Shown here: in pieces, positions 55,996 to 64,000 of the stretch | Layout of the letters: every line of letters starts with the position of its first letter | Numbering within the stretch: the stretch's first letter is position 1 | Assembly: GCA_026826555.1 (NCBI GenBank) | Contig: JAKSZT010053928.1 | Span: 38,190,870 to 38,254,869, forward strand | Direction: 5' to 3' | Origin: Tolypeutes matacus | Lineage: Eukaryota > Chordata > Mammalia > Cingulata > Chlamyphoridae | DNA length: 64,000 bases | The notes under the pieces: model-generated | Database searches by the model: none | Seen by the model: the letters and a program-made list of their open reading frames with translations, nothing else | What the model was told of the DNA's origin: nothing | Position numbers and translations under genes: made by a program

Positions 55996-56899
55996 ACATA
56001 GATGCAAAGCTCCCAGGCTCTGTCCAAGGCAGAAACCTTGTGCAGGATCTTCCAGCTTAGTTCCTCCTGGAAAATCCCTGGGGAGCTGCTAAATATGGAG
56101 CTAAGGGGTCCAGAGAAGCCCTGTCCTCAATGAGACCCAAATGGTGGCTGCTGTGGGGGCTGTATCCCATTAGTAATCTCCCAGCCAGGGGTAAAGCCCT
56201 GCGAGGGCCTTTTTCACTGGAAGGATTGGAGTGTTACAAGGGAATAGGCAGGGAGCTAGGAATAGTCAGGAACATTTTCATCTTAATTGATGGCCCATGA
56301 GGAGGTTCCTTATTCTACAAGGAGGTTTAGTAAAACAGCCTAGGTCTTAATTCCCCGTTCACTCCCATCCTTAGGCACAACCAAGAGGTCTTGAGTGCAG
56401 GCAAGGACTGAGTAATTGGCTCCTATGTTAAAAGGCAAGCCTGTTTCTGCGCCCCATACCTGCTATTCCTTACCTTCTCCATCTTGGCATCTTGGTTTCA
56501 ATTGTTGAAAAATGAAAAGGCTGTTTATAAAAGGGAGTTAATGGAAGTTTGAGGACCCAGGGAAAGTTTCTGCAGTTTTCTACAGATATCCAAGGAACAT
56601 TGGACTTTAGGAGGATCTGTCCTTCTCTAGAGTCAGGATCTACTAAGAGGGTATTTTTATTGCCTCTGCCAGCTTTCTGTGAAATAAAGCTGGGTTTCTA
56701 GGTTTGCCTCTGAGTAACTTCCTTGAGTTTATTTAACATTGACTAGTTTGGTGGTACATTTCCTCATTCCTTTAAGGAGACATGGCCATGTGGTCTCTGG
56801 TCCTCAGATCTGTTTGTCCTCTCCTTCTCTTTTACATAGGTTTAACTGGAATTCAGGATCTCATACAGAGCCTACTCTCAGCCATACTTTGGCCATGTG

Positions 56900-57014
56900 G
56901 TGTAGCAGGAAAAGATTAGCCTCTTTCTTTTTGACCATTAGTAGGCAGGTTGTCCCAATTTCTGAGAAGGTACCCCAATGGGGAGTCTGCTGGAATGCTG
57001 GAAGAGCCACCCAT
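56900..57014 (-). pseudogene. gag matrix N-terminus of the class I provirus
   Basis: The minus-strand ATG at 57012-57014 opens MGGSSSIPADSPLGYLL, a myristoylation-type glycine followed by the Ser-Pro-Leu-Gly pattern of gamma-type matrix proteins. Matrix would direct Gag to the membrane. A stop follows within about 35 codons and the remainder is broken. The leader from the 5' LTR is about 950 bp. Confidence 0.7.
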
Positions 57015-57947
57015 TATCCTAGGGAAGGATAATGTATGCATCAGTCTGGATGGCATCCCACCACTAGACCTGACTGAATGGATTGCTTGCCAAGCCAGCA
57101 TCCTGGAAATCAAGGAGCCCTGCTCACTGTTCCAAAGTTCTGGGGATTGTGAGCTTTATGTCTCTGGGAGTCCCCAGAGCCTTAGAGGTCTTGGAGGAGT
57201 CTGGGTCCAGCTCCCAGACCAAACACTGAAGCTGGGCTGACCTTAGAAAAGGGACTGGCTAGGGACCTTTCTTTTGCCTACTTTGAAGATGGCTACAAGA
57301 GAACTCACCTCATGGTGACTCCCCGGGTTTGAGTTCCACAGTTAAACCCAACATTAAAAGCCCGTTAAAAAAACCTAGAGACCAGTCTTCCTGTGACTTG
57401 TCAGCAAACAGCCTCAGGGAACCCTAAGACAATCTCAGAGCCCTCCTAGGGCTGAGAAGTAGCAATGCCTCAGGGCACTATCTATGTGGGACTCATGCCT
57501 CAGTAACAAATGCATTTTCAGTTTCTAAGGCATTCTAAGGCATCTCACAGACCAAAAATGAGGACAGCAGTAGTTGGAAGATCAAAGGCACTTCTAGTTA
57601 ACTAGTGGTCTGAGGAAATACAGTGGGTGATAGCCATTCTGAACTCACAGAGAGGGCCTGGTAAACTTCCAGCAGACTCCTATTCCACTTAGGCCCCATG
57701 CCCAGTCAGGTCTAAAGGATGGTTTCACCTGCTACCCAGAACTTCCTTGGATCTACATGTTGTGGGGACTCATCCTACCACCTCCAAAGAGGGAGCCAGA
57801 AGTCTGGGGAAGACTGAATTTATGTCCTGTGGGAACATATCCAGGAGCCCCTTTAAAATGGCAGAACCAAAAGAGGGCACAGACAGGCTTTAATTAAAAC
57901 TCGCCAGTCTCTGGCAGGGTTCGGGAGCACCATTCTCCTTTCTTTCT

Positions 57948-57965
57948 CTTGGCAATGGCTTGCCA
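57948..57965 (-). other. Candidate primer binding site (tRNA-Arg-like)
   Basis: Two bases after the 5' LTR the minus strand reads TGGCAAGCCATTGCCAAG. The first ten bases match a tRNA-Arg 3' end complement I recall at nine positions, the difference being a CpG-type G to A. Later bases fit less well. Confidence 0.5.
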
Positions 57966-57967
57966 AA

Positions 57968-58447
57968 TGAAGCCAGGGAAGTGTTACATTCCTCTAGGTT
58001 CTTGGCTGTGTCACATAAAAGAATTTAAGAACACGGCAGTTTATTTAGATCAGTGAAAAGAATTTATTGGTTAATGGGGGAAAAGAACAGAGCTTGCTGA
58101 GAAATGGAAGAGAAGGATGGAAATACGCACCAAGATTTGATTCAGGCTCCTATAGGCAGAGAGAGCAGGATTTGGCTTGTGTGGTCACATTTTAAGCTAT
58201 TAATTATTCTTCCCCTTGCTAATGCCAAGGGGAAGGGCCCCAGCTGTTATTGGCGACCCCACCAATGGTGGGGGTCAATGGTGAGTCCTGCTTGGAATAT
58301 CCGGGGCCTCCCCTTTTGGCCCTGGAAAGAGTCCCAACTGGGACCTCAAGATCAATGTCAAGGTCTTGGAGAGGTCTCATGGCTATGTTGTCTGTCGGCC
58401 ATGTTGTGGTTCGTATTCTCCTCATTTGTCTGTACTAACCTGCCTCA
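57968..58447 (-). mobile_element. 5' LTR of the class I provirus
   Basis: Begins TGAGGCAGGTTAGTACAG and ends CTTCA on the minus strand. AATAAA is at 58063-58068. The right flank starts with the TTTC duplication. Confidence 0.9.
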
Positions 58448-58454
58448 TTTCTAT

Positions 58455-58854
58455 ATGTAAATTCATTTTTATTAATCTCAGCTTACACTATGTTTCCTGA
58501 ATCTTAAATCGTGTTTTTCATAAATCTTGGGTAATTCTAAGAAATTATCTCTTTGAATGTTGCCCATCTCCCCTTTCTCTCTTCCATGTTTTTAGATCTT
58601 CTATTTGTTTAATTTTTGATCTTTTTAATCTGTCCTCTAGGATTCTTAATTTCTTTTATACTGTTTTTAATCTCTGAGCTGCAATTTACCTATGCATGAA
58701 AATGTTTGGTTGATTGTTTTTGTAATATCTGAGATGCAGTTTACCAATAAGTGAAAATGTTTGGTTGTTATGTTATCTAACATTCCTCATTTATCTGTCA
58801 TATTGTGAAAATTCAATATTTTTTCCTAGCTTATCTGTTGGTCTCATTCTACGT
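58455..58854 (-). mobile_element. Possible antisense L1 fragment
   Basis: The sequence around gaaattatctctttgaatgttgc and cttctatttgtttaattttt recalls the complement of old L1 ORF1. A direct repeat gtgaaaatgtttggttg/atgaaaatgtttggttg occurs near 58697 and 58752. Confidence 0.4.
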
Positions 58855-59458
58855 GTAACCTAAGGCTAAGAATTAACAATAATTATGATAACTAAATTAT
58901 TATATAGATGTCTTTATATTATAAAATAGCAAAAGCTTAATACCTGAAATTACTGAAACTAGCTAGAATGGTCCCATTCCTGTTTATGGTTACTCTAGCT
59001 AAATGCCTCACCCTTATGTATGCTTACTATTGTGATGGTAATTGTAGATTGAACTCACCCTTGTGTATGCTTATTATTGAGATGGTAACCACTCCACCCA
59101 CATCTGTTTAATATCCATATAAAAGACCTTGTAACTGATCTTAGTTCTGTATGCCCCTATCCCAAATCCTTGTGACTGACCCTGGTTTGCTACCCCACCC
59201 TAGTCAGTCCTATTCACTCCCTTAATGTTTATTAAGGAAGGAACCTGTGTTCAGCTCCATCCCAGCCATTCATTAGCCCCCAATGTTATAAAATATTAGA
59301 ATATCTGCAGACCAGGGAGGCAGTTTTGGGGCAGAAGGCCATTGTGCTCCATTGCTTTCACAACCAATAAAACTCTTTTCCTCTTTGAAACCCCGGAGTC
59401 TCAGGAATTGGCTTTAAAGATGCATTGGGAGAAAAGAACCCAATTTTACTCAGTATCA
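58855..59458 (+). mobile_element. Solo ERV LTR with tandem U3 repeat
   Basis: A plus-strand LTR: U3 with two copies of a 47-bp unit starting ctcaccctt at 59007 and 59054, then a TATA-like atataaaagacc near 59116, AATAAA at 59366-59371 and a U5-like ccccggagtctcaggaattgg. Ends are approximate; no internal region is next to it. Confidence 0.62.
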
Positions 59459-59639
59459 TATATACACTTTCTGATGTTCTCTTTGACATCCACAGCTTTG
59501 TTATCTAAATACTGACCATTTCCAGATCTGTCTTTCCAGCCTATTTATAGCTTCTGAAATTTCACCACTTCTGTATTACACCCTATTACAGCCATTCTCA
59601 AATGCTTTCAGTTTCTCAAATACTTTATATACTTTATAC

Positions 59640-60050
59640 TCTCTCACTTCTGATTCTTTACACATGCCAGTCCTTCTTCCTGGAACATTCTAAAAGCATT
59701 CCTTTTTCTCCTGTTTATCTTATCTAATTCAAACATATTATTCATATCAGCTTATATATTACTTCCTCTTGGAAGTTATATCTAACCATGCGAAATTGCT
59801 TTAGATACTTCTAGTGCCTGCTGCAATACCTTGTACTGCCCCATCATAGCATTTATCAGAGACTTATTTAAATCATTTGTTTAAATGTATCCCAAAAGTC
59901 TTTCTTACTAGTTCCTAAGCAGTCTAGATAAGGTGAATTCTCAATATTTTATTCTCAATGTTTACCAGTATCATCTATCTATTCATTCTAGGTGATGTAT
60001 CTTTAAGTTCTAGAACTCTATCTAGTATAAAGTTATCAATAAAATATTTT
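59640..60050 (+). mobile_element. L2 3' region fragment
   Basis: Phrases ccttcttcctggaacattct, cttcctcttggaagttatatc and ctagtgcctgctgcaatacc follow L2 order. Diverged. Confidence 0.5.
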
Positions 60051-60069
60051 AAATTAGTACAACTTTTGA

Positions 60070-60215
60070 AGTAGTTTTTCCCTCTCTTTTACAGATTAGG
60101 AAACTGGGTTAGAGATGTTGAGTAACTGACAAAGTCACATTAATGGGTAATGAGACTGAGATTTGAAGCCAAGTTTACCTGCCTTCAAAGACTATGTTGT
60201 TCCAACTTGGCATTA
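60070..60215 (-). mobile_element. MIR-like fragment, antisense
   Basis: ttacagattaggaaactggg, agtaactgacaaagtcac and gagatttgaagccaag follow the complement of MIR. Confidence 0.65.
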
Positions 60216-60664
60216 TACATGGCATTTTACATGATATATAAAATGAGGTTTATATGTGGCAACAATGAAAGAACAACAAAATGAAGACAATTTGTGGTCA
60301 CTGTTCTCATGTGTTTTTCTCCAAAATGGATTTACTCTATTGGATCTTTTGAAGTTTGTTCTCAGGAACCACAACCAGTGTCAGTATCTAGAAATGTTAT
60401 TTGCTCTTCTCAGAGGATATAGTTCCGTAATCTTTACATTTTTTTTAAAAAAGCACAGTTTTTCATAACAATAGTTATTTATATCTACTACAGTAGGCTG
60501 TATTTAAAATTAGAATTTAAATGAAAGACATTAAGCACAGAATGAAGAATTACATTTTTAATCTTTCCCAAATTCTTTTTAAGCTGTGATATTCTTTTAA
60601 AGGTATGTTTTAAAGCTATATCTGCATGGTATAGTGAGAAAATAATGTATTTTTGAAAAAGTTA

Positions 60665-60860
60665 GACCAGCATTCAAATGAAAACTTTGCCACTTGCTAA
60701 GTATTTGATGTGTCCTCAGTCAGTTTATAGTGTTTTCTGCAAATTAAGATTAGCAATAATAATTACAGAGCTACTATGAAAAGTAGAGGTGATGTATCTA
60801 TAGGGCTAGCCTTGTACCTAACACTCAATAAATATTAATAGGCAATATAATTATTATTCC
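60665..60860 (+). mobile_element. MIR-like fragment
   Basis: gaaaactttgccacttgcta, tgtcctcagtcagttta and acactcaataaatattaata follow the MIR order in direct orientation. Confidence 0.65.
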
Positions 60861-62336
60861 CTTCTTCAGGTTAAGGTAACACTTTCCTAAATATAGACTC
60901 TTACAATATTCTTACCTTGTCATTTATTTCCATTTGAATCTTCTATATATTTTCCATATTAATATATATTAATTATATATCATTAATTATAGAGACCAGA
61001 TTCATCTATGTAATATGTTTATTACTTGAACACAAACTATGTATTTTGAGGCTTCAATAATAAATTAGAGTTTTTCTTAGAGGAGAAAGCTGGAGGAATA
61101 AGTAGGAAATTTCCCAGGTTAGAAAGATTTTGCCACAGACAGGAAACAAATGTAAATTGGATCTGAAATCTACCTCTCTGGGAAACATTTCTTTAAACTT
61201 TGTGTAGCAGATAAATATAAGTACCATATCAACCATGATTACCCTTGAGAGACAGAGAAAATTATAGCAATTTACATAATAGCATTCCTATAATTTGGCA
61301 ATAAATTTTAGGGGAAAGATATAATAGATAAATTGAGCATGCTACCTGCAACAATAGAAGATTTTTTAACAGTCTATTAATCCATATTAAATATCTATGA
61401 GGTTGAAGTAACTACTGAGATAAAATATAGTTTTCTTTTCCCTGCTGTAATTGTAATGTGATAAAATACAAGCCACATTGGTTTGTAATTTTTCTCTTTT
61501 TCAGAGTTAATCAGATAATCTTTTCAAGTGTCCTGCAATGTGTTTCAAGGAAGATCCAATGTCAAAGGATATTTATACAAAATCAAGAAAGGAAAGATTA
61601 TGTATAACATTTAAGTCTTTTGTCTAACATAAGAATTCATATTGATATTTTAACAGAGCAAGCATCCAGAATCAATCTAAAATTTTCAGATATCATTTTC
61701 AACTTTTTAATTATCAATAATATGAAAGGATAGGAGAAAAGTTGAAAATTTTAAGTGGCTTTTGTTTTATTTTATTTTTATTGGAAAAAAGTATATTGCA
61801 GTTAGACTTCATTTTACTATCACCATCAGAGGGAGGAGACTAAGGAATTATGGATACTGTGGATATTAGTGAAAAATGAAGTAACCCTACATTTATTTTT
61901 TATGAAACTCTTTTGAAAATGTATTGCACATTTCACTGCCTTGTTAAGCAGAGCAAGCCCAAGATAATTTTAACATTTCTATATTAGTTCTATCATTTCT
62001 TTTTTGAAAATCACCTATTGTGTTTTATTGGACTGCTGTAATAACCCCAGGAGTCATTCAGGTGGTGAACCCTATTTCTCGCTACATTAAATGCTTTCAG
62101 AGTGCTGGATATTTCTAGGTGGTGTTTCTTCTGGCTTCTTGATCTTTAAGTCTTATAGGACCCAAGAGATCACTTTACACAAGAATTTGAGATCAGAGAG
62201 GCTGAGTGATTTATCCAAGGCCACAATGCTGCTTTTAGATGGAAAGAAGAAAGAAAACATTAATGATTTTATTCCTTTGCATTCCCCCATTCATTTAATG
62301 CCTTTGTGCTTTTTATTGATTTACCCTCTGCATTAT
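60861..62336. other. AT-rich DNA, no exon recognised
   Basis: Only a short antisense MIR-like core at about 62180-62235 was noted. Confidence 0.4.
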
Positions 62337-62712
62337 CCTAGTTCCCAACCTTTTTCTCTGTAGGCGTAATTTGCATTTTGGTCCTTTGCATTGTCAGATT
62401 ACGATGTTGCCAAGAGAAATGATTTAACTAAGTTTCATGTAAAAAAAAAATCAGATATGATATACAATTGTTTAAGAACATGTGTGCATTGTATGTGTAG
62501 ATAGATGCGTAGATAACGATATAGATACAGATATAGATGTATTCAGTATTGGCAGAAGGTCTATGCCTCTCATTTTCTTACAGATTGAATTTGCATTAAC
62601 TTTTAGATTCTTTTATCCATTCTGAGAATTTTTTTTTAACCTTTTGGAAACTCATCTCCAGATTTTTGGGGGACATTTTTTAGAGTTGGAATCTATGAGT
62701 TGGGAACCATCT
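62337..62712. mobile_element. Possible hAT (Charlie-like) fossil
   Basis: ctagttcccaacctttttc at the left and gagttgggaacc at the right form inverted ends (9 bases perfect), resembling hAT termini. A TAGA/GATA run sits inside at about 62500-62540. No transposase was seen. Confidence 0.4.
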
Positions 62713-63974
62713 TAAATTGACAAATTTCCCCTCCAATGAAGTATTCCCAAATTTCTGAAGTTTTTAGATGTTTGGGGTGATCTATTTTCTCATAATAAAA
62801 CTTGTGACATTTGTTAATAGGCTTGTAAGTTTATAGGAGAGTGATTACAAAATGTGATTTAATCTATTATAGATGCAAAAGAATGTATTATTATTTTTTA
62901 AATCTTATCATAGATCCACATTTTAGAGTCAACATTTAATTGTTTACTCATTTGAATCAATGCTTTGTTTAAAGTCCCTGATTCATGTCTATAATATATC
63001 TTCTAAACATTAAACACCTATTATTTATGTAAAGAAGAAAGCATATTTTTGGCAACTATCATGCTGATTCTTGAAACATATACATTACTTTTCATTATTA
63101 CCCTCTAGAAGTATTGATTAAATTATGGCTTGAGCATATTCAATTTTCTTTCTAGTACTTCTTGTTTGTCAGAATATTTGTTGGGTTGCTGCATGTATAG
63201 CTCTTGATACAGTCTTTTAATCTAATTAAAACCTGAGAGTTAAAGATAATATCAAGAATTCTAGATGATTGAAATACCAGCATTGTAAAATCTTGGAATT
63301 GCTTATATGGACATAAACTTGTGAGCCAAATGCCAAAATAATGGAAACATCTAGAAGAGACACATTTCTTATAAACATGAAGAAGTACTACTTTACATAA
63401 TTAAACATCAGTGATTACATACATTTTACTTCCTTCTTTGAACCATAATTATGTTTTTATCACATTTTCTTGAATTTAAAATGTTAATTTTATTCTAAAA
63501 TTGCTATCTCAAGACATGACTTTGATAGTTATGAAACTTAATAAGGATTTGTTTAATATTATAACAATCTCCGTTTAAAACCAATACCTCAGGTTAACAT
63601 GCTCAAAGGGAAAGTCATACAAAAGAATTGATTTTTAAGAAGTAAAGAAACAGGTTATCAGGAATGCCATATCAATGAGATCCAATATGAAGCTACCACT
63701 TCCCCTACATATTCTTTGTGAAGCTATATCATTTCATCTTGACAGCTGAATCAGCTACCAGTACTAAGGATGGCTGTCCCCAGAAGACTGTTCACTGGCT
63801 ATTGCTGCTCATTACCCTGGCTGACTGTTTTTCCCCAGTTCTGTTACACACGATAGAGACTTCTTGTAGGCTCCAACGTTGACCCAATGTTTCACCATTT
63901 TAAAAGTGAGGATGATAATTCTACCTTTTCTTTTAATTGAAAATAGTACTTTTAAGATAATATACAAGATATAT
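62713..63974. other. AT-rich DNA, nothing recognised
   Basis: No coding or repeat that I can name. Confidence 0.35.
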
Positions 63975-64000
63975 CTTTTTTTTTTTTTTTTTTTTTTTTT
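63975..64000. repeat. Terminal T run
   Basis: At least 24 Ts reach the window end. By analogy with 13954 and 54106 it may be the antisense A tail of a SINE or L1 beyond the edge. Confidence 0.5.

Larger units (their letters stand above)
51437..58447 (-). mobile_element. Class I (gamma-like) ERV provirus with both LTRs
   Basis: Two direct LTRs (51437-51914 and 57968-58447) bound a 7.0-kb unit. TTTC flanks it on both sides (51433-51436 and 58448-58451), a perfect 4-bp duplication of the size gammaretroviruses make. A polypurine tract precedes the left LTR and a candidate primer site follows the right LTR on the minus strand, fixing orientation. A gag start and an env-like remnant are in the expected order. 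No pol was recognised; the middle holds a SINE, a hAT-like element and another LTR-like block. It is inactive. Confidence 0.88.

Noticed and set aside
57982..58447. Shorter LTR limits beginning at tgttac
   Set aside because: The matching 14 bases before it in both LTRs, and the TTTC duplication that appears only with the longer limits, support a start at 57968 and, for the other LTR, 51437.

Overview
This window is vertebrate, and specifically placental-mammal, nuclear DNA. It is AT-rich, has no bacterial-style gene packing, contains four short exons separated by introns of 6 to 15 kb, and is otherwise filled with interspersed repeats. The repeats point to Xenarthra (armadillo, sloth, anteater). 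At least ten tRNA-like monomers have the look of the xenarthran DAS-type SINEs, and five of the insertions have perfect or near-perfect target-site duplications. I cannot tell armadillo from sloth by eye, and the family name rests on memory of the repeat consensus.

The only host gene I can support is on the + strand: four internal exons of an LDL-receptor-family gene, best matched to LRP1B. In order they are one EGF-like module (12112-12234) and three LDL-receptor class A modules (27119-27259, 37475-37600, 44073-44189). They correspond to the EGF repeat and first three complement-type repeats that open ligand-binding cluster II of LRP1/LRP1B. All four exons are a multiple of three long, begin and end in phase 1, have canonical AG/GT borders and keep all six cysteines. 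Introns are 14,884, 10,215 and 6,472 bp. No earlier or later exon was found, so the window lies inside a very large gene.

Repeats, left to right. 1-4215: a minus-strand ERV-L provirus cut by the window edge, with RT, protease and gag remnants, a tRNA-Leu primer site and a 5' LTR. About 4216-8310: an antisense L1 interrupted by an antisense L1 3' fragment with its own target duplication, which itself carries a solo LTR. 9773-14322: DAS SINEs and a solo LTR around the EGF exon. 14820-20640: antisense L1 DNA carrying a solo LTR and a complete two-LTR ERVL/MaLR-like element. 29770-35630: a near full-length, dead + strand L1 that splits an L2. 38455-41690: L1 pieces and a large DAS SINE. 46080-46800: an ERVL-like internal fragment. 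51437-58447: a complete-ended, minus-strand class I (gamma-like) provirus with paired LTRs, TTTC target duplication, candidate primer site, polypurine tract, gag start and env-like remnant. 58855-59458: another ERV LTR. Two small hAT-like DNA transposon fossils are near 55837 and 62337.

Nothing here is a novel multi-gene system. The points most worth a second look are the two proviruses with readable ends, the nested insertion chronology, a 44-bp segment of ERV-like sequence repeated 1.7 kb away with one mismatch, and the near-identical young SINE copies. All viral reading frames are broken; they are described here, not reconstructed.
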